From contig JASJDR010000026.1 in assembly GCA_030065615.1 (NCBI GenBank), forward strand, positions 1 through 46,911: a stretch of DNA of 46,911 nt, read 5' to 3'. Source of the DNA: Xenococcus sp. MO_188.B8 (GTDB lineage: Bacteria > Cyanobacteriota > Cyanobacteriia > Cyanobacteriales > Xenococcaceae). Below the pieces are notes generated by a model that made no database searches, was not told where the DNA came from, and worked only from the letters and a program-made list of their open reading frames with translations. Below are positions 28,820-36,490 of the stretch, in pieces. The position numbers and the translations under genes are program-made. Positions within the stretch are counted from its first letter, which is position 1. Each line of letters starts with the position of its first letter.

Positions 28820-29650
28820 CTAATTGAGGGGAAAATTGTTACTCAATTTAATCCAATCTTCTAAACTTAAATCTTCGGCACGACTTTGGGGATTAATCTC
28901 TAACTTTTCTAGTAAATTATTTAGGTCATCAACCTCAATGAGACTTTTTAAATTATTACGTAACATCTTACGGCGACTAGAAAAACCCAACTTCACTAAA
29001 GTTGCTAATTGACGAGGATTAGTGGCAGGATCACTCAGGGTGTGAGGACGCAATCTCACTACGACTGAATCAACTTTTGGTGGAGGATAAAAAGCTTTTG
29101 CCGGAACACGACAAATTCGCTCACAACTTGCCAAATATTGAATTCTTACTGATAAAGCACCGTATTCTTTGGTACTAGGGCTTGCAGTTAAGCGATCGCC
29201 GACTTCTTTCTGAATTAGTAAAACAATTGATTCGTAATTTGTGATATTAGGTTGCGATATAGTTCCCAATAACTTCTCTAGAATTAATCCGGTAATATTA
29301 TAAGGAATATTGGCAACTATTTTATTTTGATTCTGGAATAGAGGAAAAGGCTGAACTAATTGTGCTATATCTAAAGTAATAAAATCTCCTTGTAACAACA
29401 GGAAATTATCATATTCTTTGAATTTTTTAGTTAATTTTTTGCATAAATATTTGTCTATTTCTATAGCTAATACTGATTCGGCTGCCCCCAGTAAACGACG
29501 AGTCAAAATTCCTGTTCCTGGGCCAATTTCTAAAACGCGATCGCTGCTTGTTAATTCGGCAGCGATCACAATTTGATCTAAAACTTTATCACTTTGTAAC
29601 CAATGTTGACCAAAACGCTTTTTAGTTCGAGAACTAGAAGTTTTATCCAT
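28820..29650 (-). CDS. rsmA: 16S rRNA (A1518/A1519) dimethyltransferase
   Basis: Dimethylates two adjacent adenosines in helix 45 of 16S rRNA with S-adenosylmethionine (KsgA). 276 residues from the ATG at 29650. It opens with KKRFGQHWL; the SAM motif LEIGPGTGILT and the adenosine-binding NIPYN are intact. The start overlaps the upstream hydrolase stop by one base (TAATG), indicating translational coupling. A longer frame to 29680 would run into that gene and is rejected. Confidence 0.97.
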   Translation of the reverse strand: MDKTSSSRTKKRFGQHWLQSDKVLDQIVIAAELTSSDRVLEIGPGTGILTRRLLGAAESVLAIEIDKYLCKKLTKKFKEYDNFLLLQGDFITLDIAQLVQPFPLFQNQNKIVANIPYNITGLILEKLLGTISQPNITNYESIVLLIQKEVGDRLTASPSTKEYGALSVRIQYLASCERICRVPAKAFYPPPKVDSVVVRLRPHTLSDPATNPRQLATLVKLGFSSRRKMLRNNLKSLIEVDDLNNLLEKLEINPQSRAEDLSLEDWIKLSNNFPLN

Positions 29651-30549
29651 TACGAGGCAACGGTTTTTGCTAACACCCAAGATTTAATTAATTTATTAAC
29701 TTCTTCGGGAATTTCATCATGGGGACAATGACCAGCTTCAAGATAATATTCTGTAAGCTGGGGATAATATTGACAGAATTTTGCGCCTTTTTCCCTGGTA
29801 TTCATCCAAGGATCGCCTTCCCCCCACAACATTAACAGAGGACATGACATCTGATTCAGTAAAATATCAATTTTTTTTCCTTGAGGGGATTTGAAAACCG
29901 CAGCAAATACTTGTCTAGCACCTCGATCGCAGGAAGGACGATAAATTTCTTCTACCAAGCGATCGCTAACTGCATTATGATTTAGATAGACTTGCTTGAG
30001 AGTTTTGCGAATTACTGAACGACGACGCACATACTGAAACAGTAAATAACTAGGCAAAGGTTGTAATAAAATCGAGCGAGTTACCTTGCCCATCAGACTT
30101 TTGAACCCTTTTGGCTCAACTTTGGGCTCGCTGTCGCTAAAAGGCCCGGCACTATTGAGTAAAATTAGACCAGCAGCAGCTTGAGGATTTTCCGCAGCGA
30201 CGCAAAGAGAAGCATAACCCCCCAAAGAATTGCCTGCTAAAACTGTTGGTTGACCAATTACCTCGGTAATAAAATCCTGAAGTTGCTCACGCCATAGTTG
30301 ACCACTATATTCTTGGTTAGGTTTTGCTGAACGCCCAAAACCAAGTAAATCAATTGCCCAAACTTGAAAATCTTCTTGTAGTTGAGCAATATTTTTCCGC
30401 CAATGGTCAGTAGAAGCGCCAAATCCGTGAACTAGGAGTAAAGGAGGTCGATTTTGCTTATTTTCTCCTACTTGGACGTAATAAATTGAATTTCCTCGCC
30501 ATTGCCAATAGTTTCCTGCAATAGAGGGAGCAGTTTCTAATAGTTGCAT
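29650..30549 (-). CDS. Alpha/beta hydrolase
   Basis: 299 residues, canonical alpha/beta-hydrolase fold: oxyanion motif LVHGFGAS, nucleophile elbow GNSLGGY, acid in WGEGDPWM, and His in EAGHCPHDEIPEEVN near the end. The early part resembles cyanobacterial hydrolases annotated as haloalkane-dehalogenase- or pheophytinase-like, but no substrate can be assigned. No signal peptide. Its TAA overlaps the ATG of rsmA by one base, so both are on one transcript. Confidence 0.9.
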   Translation of the reverse strand: MQLLETAPSIAGNYWQWRGNSIYYVQVGENKQNRPPLLLVHGFGASTDHWRKNIAQLQEDFQVWAIDLLGFGRSAKPNQEYSGQLWREQLQDFITEVIGQPTVLAGNSLGGYASLCVAAENPQAAAGLILLNSAGPFSDSEPKVEPKGFKSLMGKVTRSILLQPLPSYLLFQYVRRRSVIRKTLKQVYLNHNAVSDRLVEEIYRPSCDRGARQVFAAVFKSPQGKKIDILLNQMSCPLLMLWGEGDPWMNTREKGAKFCQYYPQLTEYYLEAGHCPHDEIPEEVNKLIKSWVLAKTVAS

Positions 30550-30791
30550 TTTAAAGATTATTAAGTAAAGTTAAGTTTTTTTTAGTTTACATTAGGAGTC
30601 GTCCAAAAATCAGTTCGGATTTTTCGGTAATTATGGTTGAGTCAGATGCTCTGCTAACGCTTATCTTCATAATCACAGTTTCCCGAAGCTGCATTAGCGT
30701 ATGTATTCATTGAATTTAAGTTTATTAATTGGGAATCCTAGGGTTTGGATTATTTTTATCTGAGTAAATTCTAAATAAGTGCAATAAACGC

Positions 30792-32204
30792 ATGGAAACT
30801 CAACCTGCTGACAAGAGACACAATTGGCCAAAACTTTTTGCAGTTCTTCAGCAAACTTCTTGGCGTCTACTTTTTTCCTCCGTTGACATCGCTTCTTTGG
30901 TCTACTTCCGTATTGCTTTTGGCGTCATTATGCTCTGGGAAGTGTGGCGCTATTTCACCCATCACTGGATTGAGCGATATTGGATCGACCCGATCTTTAA
31001 CTTCACCTACTATGGTTTTGATTGGGTTCAACCCTGGCCAGGAAAAGGAATGTACCTTCACTTTGTAGGATTGGGAATCCTGGCCGTCTTTATTACCCTC
31101 GGTCTCTGGTATCGCATCAGTACTGTTTTGTTCTTCCTCGGTTTCACCTATATTTTTCTACTCGAAAAAGCTCGATATCTCAACCACTTCTATCTCATCT
31201 GCCTAATTAGTTTCCTGCTGATCTTCATCCCTGCCCACCGTATCTTTTCGATCGATGCTTGGCGTCATCCCAGTATAAGAAACCATAGAACAGCTGCTTG
31301 GACAGTCTGGATGCTCCGTCTGCAAATTGGTATTCCCTATTTCTATGGTGGTCTGGCAAAGCTCAACAGCGATTGGTTGCAAGGAGAACCAATGCGTATG
31401 TGGATGGCAACGAAGACTGATTTTCCCCTGATAGGTTCTCTATTTACCGAGGAGTGGATGATATATTTGCTAAGCTATGGTGGACTTCTGCTGGATTTGT
31501 TTGTCGTTCCCTTTTTGTTATGGCGGCGAACTCGTCCTTTTGCTTTTGCAGCGGCAGTTATCTTTCATCTGATGAATGCCAGACTTTTTTCCATCGGCAT
31601 CTTTCCCTGGTTTATGATTGCAGCAACAGCAATTTTTTTCCCTCCTGACTGGCCGCGCCGTCTCTTGGGTCAGCGGCAAGGAGCAAAAATAGGTCGTAGG
31701 AAGTATCAGTCAGTTAGATTAAGATCACCACACGCCAAACAATCTCTGACCCTGGCATTGCTAGGTATCTATCTGTCCTTACAACTGCTGATTCCTCTGC
31801 GCCATTTTCTATATCCTGGTAACGTCAGTTGGACTGAGGAGGGACATCGTTTTGCCTGGCATATGAAATTGCGCTCTAAAAAATCTTATGCTCTGTTTAA
31901 AGTTTCCAATGGGTCTAATAATAAAGTGCAGTTGATTAAACCAGAAGATTTTCTGCCTAGATGGCAAGCTCGCAAGATGGCTACTAGACCAGATATGATT
32001 CTGCAATTTAGCCATTTTCTTGCCGAAGAGATTGGGAAAGCTAAAAGCGACTCAGTGGAAGTTCGGGCTGAAGTTTTTGCTTCTCTTAACGATAGAAAAT
32101 ATCAACGACTCATCGACCCCAATGTTGATCTGTCCCAGCAACAACAGACTTTGTTGCCAGCTAACTGGATCTTGCCTTTGGAAACCCCTCTATCGAGAAG
32201 ATGA
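30792..32204 (+). CDS. HTTM-domain membrane protein (vitamin K carboxylase-like)
   Basis: 470 residues. Membrane helices are spread over about 20-340, then comes a soluble C-terminal beta-rich part. The HTTM signature is visible: RIAFGVIMLWEVWRYF, then EKARYLNHFYLI, IPYFYGGLAKLNSDWLQGEPMR and a late EEGHRFAWHMKLRSKK. The family is homologous to gamma-glutamyl carboxylase but most bacterial members have no proven reaction. It borders the toxin-antitoxin island on the left. No partner gene is adjacent. Confidence 0.88.
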   Translation: METQPADKRHNWPKLFAVLQQTSWRLLFSSVDIASLVYFRIAFGVIMLWEVWRYFTHHWIERYWIDPIFNFTYYGFDWVQPWPGKGMYLHFVGLGILAVFITLGLWYRISTVLFFLGFTYIFLLEKARYLNHFYLICLISFLLIFIPAHRIFSIDAWRHPSIRNHRTAAWTVWMLRLQIGIPYFYGGLAKLNSDWLQGEPMRMWMATKTDFPLIGSLFTEEWMIYLLSYGGLLLDLFVVPFLLWRRTRPFAFAAAVIFHLMNARLFSIGIFPWFMIAATAIFFPPDWPRRLLGQRQGAKIGRRKYQSVRLRSPHAKQSLTLALLGIYLSLQLLIPLRHFLYPGNVSWTEEGHRFAWHMKLRSKKSYALFKVSNGSNNKVQLIKPEDFLPRWQARKMATRPDMILQFSHFLAEEIGKAKSDSVEVRAEVFASLNDRKYQRLIDPNVDLSQQQQTLLPANWILPLETPLSRR

Positions 32205-32225
32205 CAAGACAATAATTGATCATAA

Positions 32226-32369
32226 TTAATCACTCAACTTGATCATTCTCAATAATGCATCAACTAGTAACTCTGTACCTAATTCTTGTCCCCTAGCAAA
32301 GTTATCAACAGCTAATCGACCAATAAATGCTGCGGGGATGGGATATTTCGGCATTCTTTGCCCCGATAA
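32226..32369 (-). pseudogene. C-terminal remnant of a GNAT (TacT-type) acetyltransferase toxin
   Basis: A 47-codon open frame with no start codon at its 5' end reads like the tail of a toxin-type GNAT acetyltransferase: PKYPIPA, then IGRLAVD, then the acetyl-CoA loop region RGQELGTELL, ending RMIKLSD. About two-thirds of a normal gene is missing. The 5' break is at 32369, one base from the start of the interspersed repeat at 32371. Confidence 0.8.
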
Positions 32370-32370
32370 T

Positions 32371-32449
32371 TAGCTCATTGTCTTAATCTTGAGTTGGGAT
32401 ACTATACTACTCCGCAACATGTTTCAACTATGTTTCTAAAAGAGCGATC
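32371..32449 (+). repeat. Island repeat, copy 1 (module A)
   Basis: Starts TAGCTCATTGTCTTAATCTT and contains GAGTTGGGAT, ACTACTCCGC and TGTTTCTAAA, ending in a decayed HIP1 (GCGATCAG). Closely similar to copy 5. It directly abuts the broken GNAT gene. Confidence 0.8.
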
Positions 32450-32502
32450 AGGCGAAGCCTGGCACTTCGTGGTCAGCCGAAGGCTGGCGCTGCGCGATCG
32501 CC
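32449..32502. repeat. Double-hairpin GAA-loop element
   Basis: Two short hairpins with GAA loops, AGGCGAAGCCT and AGCCGAAGGCT, ending at a HIP1 site. Elements of this type are scattered through many cyanobacterial genomes. It lies 62 bases upstream of the vapB-like start. Confidence 0.6.
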
Positions 32503-32563
32503 TTTAACCAAATCAATCTTGTGCGTTATATTGTAGAAAAACTCGCACAAAGCCCAAATAAAT

Positions 32564-32764
32564 ATGGCGACTAATTTAGATATTGATAATGAATTAATCC
32601 AGGAAGCCTTAAAATTAGGTGGACATCGTACCAAACGTGCTGTGGTGGAAGCAGCTTTGCAGGAATACGTACAACGACGCAAACAACTTAAAATCACTGA
32701 ACTATTTGGGACAATCGAATACGAAGATGACTATGATTACAAACAACAGCGTCACCAATCATGA
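32564..32764 (+). CDS. vapB: VapB-type antitoxin
   Basis: 66 residues. The N-terminal 45 residues match the short VapB (ribbon-helix-helix-like) antitoxin family: LDIDNELIQEALKLGGHRTKRAVVEAALQEY is too long to be chance, so only its key marks are noted (IDNELI, GHRTKR, VVEAAL). The C-terminal tail is acidic and should wrap the toxin. Its TGA overlaps the toxin ATG by four bases (ATGA), the usual TA coupling. Presumably represses its own promoter. Confidence 0.9.
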   Translation: MATNLDIDNELIQEALKLGGHRTKRAVVEAALQEYVQRRKQLKITELFGTIEYEDDYDYKQQRHQS

Positions 32765-33159
32765 AAGTAATAGTCGATACTTCGGTTTGGTCGCTAGCTT
32801 TAAGACGACAACAACAAAGTAATTCCATAGCCGATAAACTTCGCGATTTCATTGGGGACGGTAGAGTGATTTTGCTGGGTGCAGTTAGACAGGAAATTTT
32901 ATCTGGTATCAAACAACAAGCCCAGTTTGACAAGCTCAAAAATCATCTTCGAGCATTTCCTAATTTACAATTGGGTGCTGAAGATTACGAACTAGCAGCA
33001 GATTATTTCAATATTTGTCGTCGTAATGGTCTTCAGGGAGCAAACACGGACTTCTTAATTTGTGCAACAGCAAACCGTAGAAATTACGAGATTTTCACTA
33101 CAGATAAAGACTTTATTGGTTTTAGCCAATATTTACCAATAGTTTTGACCCAATTATAG
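32761..33159 (+). CDS. vapC: VapC-type PIN-domain toxin
   Basis: 132-residue PIN endoribonuclease. The acidic metal site is intact: Asp6 (VIVDTSVW), Glu45 (RQEIL), Asp97 (NTDFLI) and Asp115 (TTDKDF). VapC toxins usually cut tRNA or rRNA; the target here is unknown. It starts inside the last codons of its antitoxin gene. A HIP1 site follows directly after the stop. Confidence 0.92.
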   Translation: MKVIVDTSVWSLALRRQQQSNSIADKLRDFIGDGRVILLGAVRQEILSGIKQQAQFDKLKNHLRAFPNLQLGAEDYELAADYFNICRRNGLQGANTDFLICATANRRNYEIFTTDKDFIGFSQYLPIVLTQL

Positions 33160-33210
33160 CGATCGCACCTTCAAGATCTAAGATTGTAATCCCTGTTCTT
33201 TCATCGAAGT

Positions 33211-33330
33211 GGGGTTAACATACTACTCTGCAATATATTTCAAATATGTTTCTGTAGCGCGATCGCCTATCTCTATTTTCTCTAATCCAGTTTAAAATAT
33301 CAATTATCATCTATAGACAGTAAAATCAGT
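33211..33330 (+). repeat. Island repeat, copy 2 (module A plus promoter-like tail C)
   Basis: Contains ACATACTACTCTGC, TTCAAATATGTTTCT and a HIP1 site, then a tail (33269-33325) that is nearly the same as the tail of copy 5 (35658-35714). The tail leads into the second antitoxin gene and may be its promoter. Confidence 0.8.
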
Positions 33331-33356
33331 AATTTTCTGAAAATTTAATATCAATT

Positions 33357-33575
33357 ATGTCATCTCCAGAATTAGAAAAAAGAGTCAGTATTTTAGAAAG
33401 TGAGTTAACGCAAATAAAATCATTACTAGAAACATCTATCAATCAAAATAAACCTTGGTGGGAAGAAATATCAGGTACATTTTCTGATAGTTCAATTTTT
33501 GATCAAGTAGTAGAGCTAGGTCGAGAATATCGTGAATCATCAAAAGAAGAAGCGAATGATTCAATTGAAGGCTAA
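33357..33575 (+). CDS. Antitoxin of second PIN-domain pair
   Basis: 72 residues. A coiled-coil-like N-terminus (about 5-30) is followed by the segment WWEEISGTF and the conserved end GREYRESS, a pattern seen in cyanobacterial VapC-partner antitoxins that lack an obvious DNA-binding fold. The stop is 3 bases before the toxin ATG. A separate decayed copy of its C-terminal codons occurs at 35718, in front of another TA pair. Confidence 0.8.
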   Translation: MSSPELEKRVSILESELTQIKSLLETSINQNKPWWEEISGTFSDSSIFDQVVELGREYRESSKEEANDSIEG

Positions 33576-33578
33576 TTA

Positions 33579-34007
33579 ATGTATATTCTTGATACTGATC
33601 ACTTAACAGTTTTACAGAGAGGCGGACAAGGTTCTCAAGTTTTAATGTCTCGCCTTTCATTAGTTTTGCCTCAAGAAGTAGTAACAACAATTATTACTTA
33701 CGAAGAACAAACACGAGGTTGGATGAGTTTCATCGCTAAATCTCGTAACATCGAAACACAAGTACAAGCTTATAAACAGCTACAAAGTAATATTGAAATG
33801 TTCTGTAAAATTCCTGTGATTAGTTTTGATCGTAAAGCCGTAGTTAAATTTAGTCAATTGAGAAAAATGTATCCCAGACTGGGAAAGATGGATTTGAAAA
33901 TTGCTGCAATTTCTCTAGTTAATGATGCTACTCTTTTATCTCGAAATCTTTCTGATTTTGGAAAAATTGAAAATTTATCTGTTGAAGATTGGACAATTCC
34001 TGATTAA
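33579..34007 (+). CDS. vapC: Second VapC-type PIN-domain toxin
   Basis: 142 residues, PIN fold. Acidic residues are Asp5 (ILDTDHL), Glu42 (TYEEQTRG), Asp105 (GKMDLKIAA) and Asp126 (NLSDF). It belongs to the long VapC subgroup with the TLLSRN motif. Predicted endoribonuclease, target unknown. Less than 33% identical by eye to the first VapC, so not a recent duplicate. A degraded copy of its 3' end lies at 37751-37859. Confidence 0.9.
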   Translation: MYILDTDHLTVLQRGGQGSQVLMSRLSLVLPQEVVTTIITYEEQTRGWMSFIAKSRNIETQVQAYKQLQSNIEMFCKIPVISFDRKAVVKFSQLRKMYPRLGKMDLKIAAISLVNDATLLSRNLSDFGKIENLSVEDWTIPD

Positions 34008-34015
34008 AAACTAGA

Positions 34016-34135
34016 TTGAGTTGAAATATCATAATACTTCGCAAGATATTTCAAATATGTTTCTAAAGATGCGATCGCGTTTTTTTGGTAATCAACTATT
34101 GCGATATAGATAGCATTTCCCGATAAGATAGCTAA
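34016..34135 (+). repeat. Island repeat, copy 3 (modules A then B)
   Basis: Module A (TTGAAATATCATAATACTTC through TTTCTAAA) ends in a HIP1 site, and module B follows with the palindrome-like CTATTGCGATATAG at 34096-34109 and GATAGCTAAT. It fills the whole gap between the second vapC and hicA. Confidence 0.8.
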
Positions 34136-34153
34136 TGTTTTACTCCTTGCCTG

Positions 34154-34171
34154 TCGGACAAAATTGTCCGA
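34154..34171. promoter_or_regulatory. Putative HicB operator
   Basis: TCGGACAA and TTGTCCGA, perfect 8-bp inverted arms with an AA spacer, ending 11 bases before the hicA ATG. HicB antitoxins with a DNA-binding domain repress at such palindromes, so this is the likely autoregulatory site. Confidence 0.6.
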
Positions 34172-34182
34172 TAATTAAAAAT

Positions 34183-34365
34183 ATGAAAGGGAGCGAGTTT
34201 ATTAGAAAGGTAAAAAAGCTGGCTAAGGAGCGCGGAAAAGGTTCTCATGTCACTCTTTATTTTGGAGAACGATTCACTATAGTTAGGAATCCCAAAGATG
34301 AGTTAAAAACGGGAACTTTAAAAGCTATGCTTACTCAATTAGGAATCAAAGAAGATGAATTATAA
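34183..34365 (+). CDS. hicA: HicA mRNA-interferase toxin
   Basis: 60 residues, the normal length for HicA, a small dsRBD-like ribonuclease that cuts mRNA. The catalytic His is His22 in GKGSHVTLYF. The start at 34183 is chosen because a longer frame from 34135 would run through the inverted-repeat operator and gives non-family residues. The last 11 bases overlap the start of hicB. Confidence 0.93.
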   Translation: MKGSEFIRKVKKLAKERGKGSHVTLYFGERFTIVRNPKDELKTGTLKAMLTQLGIKEDEL

Positions 34366-34804
34366 CCAAGTAATTATCATGAAACGATTTTCTTTTCCAG
34401 CGACATTTACCCCTGATGATGATGGAGGTTTTGTGGTTACATTCCGAGATTTACCTGAAGCTATTACTCAAGGGGATACAGAGCAACAGGCATTAATCGA
34501 GGCCGCTGATTGTTTAGAGGAAGCGATCGCGGCTCGAATTGATGATAAATTAGATATTCCCGATCCTTCCCCATCTCACAATCACGAACATATTGTCATA
34601 CTGCCAATTCAAACTGCGCTCAAGGCTGCTCTCTATTTGGCGATGAAAGAAGCCGCAATAACTAAGGCACAGTTAGCTCGTCTACTAGAAGTTGATGAAA
34701 AAGAAGTCAGGCGGATTCTCGATCCGCGTCACGGGACTAAATTATTGACTATGGAACGTGCTTTAGCGGCGTTAGGTAGACGGATTGAGTTGCAGCTTAT
34801 TTGA
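34355..34804 (+). CDS. hicB: HicB antitoxin
   Basis: 149 residues. The N-terminal partial RNase-H-like HicB domain has FTPDDDGGFVVTFRDLPEAITQGDT. The C-terminal helix-turn-helix (about 95-145) has ITKAQLARLLEVDEKEVRRIL and would bind the operator. ATG 34355 overlaps hicA by 11 bases. ATG 34379 is an alternative start, 8 codons later, closer to the conserved MKRFSFPA beginning; neither has a good ribosome site. Confidence 0.93.
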   Translation: MNYNQVIIMKRFSFPATFTPDDDGGFVVTFRDLPEAITQGDTEQQALIEAADCLEEAIAARIDDKLDIPDPSPSHNHEHIVILPIQTALKAALYLAMKEAAITKAQLARLLEVDEKEVRRILDPRHGTKLLTMERALAALGRRIELQLI

Positions 34805-34835
34805 TAAGTTTTTGAGCTTGCGTGAAAATTTGAAA

Positions 34836-34862
34836 CTATAGCGCTATAGATAATAATTCACA
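34836..34862. repeat. Island repeat, copy 4 (fragment of module B)
   Basis: Only the palindrome remains: CTATAGCGCTATAG at 34836-34849, a perfect 14-bp palindrome. Compared with CTATTGCGCAATAG in copies 5 and 6 it differs at two positions that pair with each other. Confidence 0.65.
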
Positions 34863-34871
34863 ATATATTAG

Positions 34872-35099
34872 TCATGAATGCACGGATAGATTTAAAATTT
34901 TTCCCTGGGTTGACTCTAAAATTGAATCTCGAATAAAAGAACTTGCATTAATAATTTCAATACCGATTAATTCTCCTGCTTCATTCAGTTCAGCAGTAAT
35001 GTTAGGACTAATCTCTACACTGTTAGCTTCTGGTTCATCAGCAATACTTAAGTGCAGAACGTCTTCTTGTTCAAAGTATTGCATTTTAGCCTTATTCAT
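34872..35099 (-). CDS. DUF2283-family protein, probable antitoxin
   Basis: 75 residues from the ATG at 35099. Matches the short DUF2283 pattern: YFEQEDVLHLSI, VEISPNITAEL, GELIGIEIINAS. DUF2283 proteins are commonly next to a small DUF4258-like toxin. The start overlaps the end of the upstream gene (35092-35367) by 8 bases. The frame can be extended by one TTG codon, which is unlikely. Role as antitoxin is inference from gene pairing. Confidence 0.8.
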   Translation of the reverse strand: MNKAKMQYFEQEDVLHLSIADEPEANSVEISPNITAELNEAGELIGIEIINASSFIRDSILESTQGKILNLSVHS

Positions 35100-35367
35100 C
35101 AATGACGTACCTCCCAGTTTTTAGACGAAATCGAATTTGTTGGCGTGTTGTGGCATGAATAGTTACAGGAGTGATTAAATTACTACTTTCTTCATAAGGA
35201 ATAACGACTAAACGATTGTCATACTTACCAACGGCAATAAGACGACCTGTTTCTGTATCGTAGTATCTTTCTCCAGAGTATTTCAAGATTTCTTCGATTT
35301 TAGCAAGTTTAAATCCCCGAAGTTTTGCCCGATATTTTAAGTAATCTGACCAGACAATATTTGGCAT
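35092..35367 (-). CDS. Small toxin-like protein paired with DUF2283
   Basis: 91 residues, basic. Order of segments: a helix (LKYRAKLRGFKLAKIEEILKY in outline), then beta strands (GRLIAVGKYDNRL, VVIPYE) and a conserved ITPVTIHATTRQQIRFR end. This looks like the DUF4258/RelE-like toxin that accompanies DUF2283. The first gene of a leftward pair, overlapping the DUF2283 gene by 8 bases. No nuclease motif can be proved, so the toxin role is inferred. Confidence 0.7.
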   Translation of the reverse strand: MPNIVWSDYLKYRAKLRGFKLAKIEEILKYSGERYYDTETGRLIAVGKYDNRLVVIPYEESSNLITPVTIHATTRQQIRFRLKTGRYVIDE

Positions 35368-35521
35368 TTTTGACTGCCTTTTTTAATGACCTGCTATTCT
35401 AATCTAATTACCCTTTCCAACCCTCAAACAGAAAATGAGCGCATTTCCAAAAACACCCACCAACATATAAATCTCCATATTAACTTGTAGGCGTGCAAGG
35501 CTTGCATCCTCTTAGGATTAG

Positions 35522-35715
35522 CGATCGCGTTTTTTCAGGAATTAACTATTGCGCAATAGATCATGATTCTCCATATAGCTAATTGTCTTAATCTTGAGTT
35601 GGGATATCATACTACTCCACGATGTACTTCAAATATATTTCTAAAGGCGCGATCGCGGATCTCTATTTTCTTCAATCGAGTTTAAAATATTATTTATCAT
35701 CTACAGATAGTAAAT
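35522..35715 (+). repeat. Island repeat, copy 5 (full B-A-C)
   Basis: The most complete copy. HIP1-bounded module B has the palindrome CTATTGCGCAATAG at 35546-35559 and CATATAGCTAAT; module A has CTTGAGTTGGGATA and TACTACTCCACG, ending in a second HIP1 at about 35649. Tail C (35658-35714) matches that of copy 2 and runs into an antitoxin remnant. Confidence 0.85.
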
Positions 35716-35717
35716 TC

Positions 35718-35756
35718 GGTCGCGAATATCGTAAATCACCCAATCAATCATTATGA
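35718..35756 (+). pseudogene. Remnant of antitoxin C-terminus
   Basis: Twelve codons that read GREYRKSPNQSL and then stop. The first eight match GREYRESS of the intact antitoxin at 33357-33575, also in nucleotides (about 22 of 26). It overlaps the ATG of the next antitoxin gene. Confidence 0.7.
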
Positions 35757-35989
35757 AGAAATTAGTTGAAGTAATGGGAACGGTTGACAAACAAGGTCAA
35801 TTATTTTTAGATAATCCTTTGTCGGTACAAGAATATACTCGTGTTAAAGTAATCGTCTTAGTTTCAGAAAAAGAAGAAGATGAATTAACAGAGTCTGCGA
35901 CAGATAGTTTTGTTCAAGGTTGGGATGATGCAATGAGGGGTAAGACTTTTCCCATATCCCAATTATGGGAAGGTATTGATGCAGAATAA
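35753..35989 (+). CDS. Antitoxin of RelE/ParE pair
   Basis: 78 residues. The N-terminal 40 residues are a beta-type segment (VEVMGTVDKQGQLFLDNPL, VKVIVLVSE) of the kind seen in small DUF2281/AbrB-like antitoxins. The acidic C-terminus (FVQGWDDAMRGKTFPISQLWEG) should bind the toxin. The stop overlaps the toxin ATG by 11 bases. Upstream sequence is repeat tail C, which normally precedes the other antitoxin gene. Confidence 0.8.
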   Translation: MKKLVEVMGTVDKQGQLFLDNPLSVQEYTRVKVIVLVSEKEEDELTESATDSFVQGWDDAMRGKTFPISQLWEGIDAE

Positions 35990-36332
35990 TTCTATTGAAG
36001 TTGAGTTTACTGCTAAATTTAAACGTAATATCAAGATTTTAGCGAAAAGATATCGCAGAATTCGTAGTGATATTCAGCCTATTATTGAACAGTTACAGTC
36101 TGGAAAGTTACCAGGTGATCGGGTCTCTGGAGTTGGATATACTATCTTTAAGCTGCGAGTAAAAAATAGCGATATTTCTCAAGGTAAAAGTGGTGGATAT
36201 AGAATTATTTATTATCTTAAGACTAAGACGACAATTATATTGATTACTATCTATTCAAAGTCGGATAGAGAAGATATTTCCGCAGATGAAATAAAAGAGA
36301 TTGTGAATGAGTATGATTCTAATATGGAGTAA
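35979..36332 (+). CDS. RelE/ParE-family toxin
   Basis: 117 residues from ATG 35979 (a TTG one codon earlier is possible). Helical start (FTAKFKRNIKILAKRYRRI), then a beta sheet with GYRIIYYLKTKTTIILITIYSKSDRED, typical of RelE-fold proteins that cut mRNA on the ribosome or poison gyrase. The overlap with the antitoxin gene indicates coupling. Target unknown. Confidence 0.88.
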   Translation: MQNNSIEVEFTAKFKRNIKILAKRYRRIRSDIQPIIEQLQSGKLPGDRVSGVGYTIFKLRVKNSDISQGKSGGYRIIYYLKTKTTIILITIYSKSDREDISADEIKEIVNEYDSNME

Positions 36333-36430
36333 TATCAGTCGAGGTTACTATTAGCACAATTAATATTATTATCTCGCGCAGAGACACAGCCCTAAAGGAT
36401 ACCGCTACGCATAAGGCGCAGAGAGTATTA

Positions 36431-36490
36431 ATCGCTTTTCTCAAAAATCAACTATTGCGCAATAGATCTTGAATTCCTATATAGCTATTT
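36431..36490 (+). repeat. Island repeat, copy 6 (module B)
   Basis: ATCGCTTTTCTCAAAAATCA, then the perfect palindrome CTATTGCGCAATAG at 36452-36465 and TATATAGCTATTTC. It ends one base before the stop of the RAYT pseudogene. A diverged GCGCAGAGA-type repeat (36376-36423) lies just before it. Confidence 0.75.
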
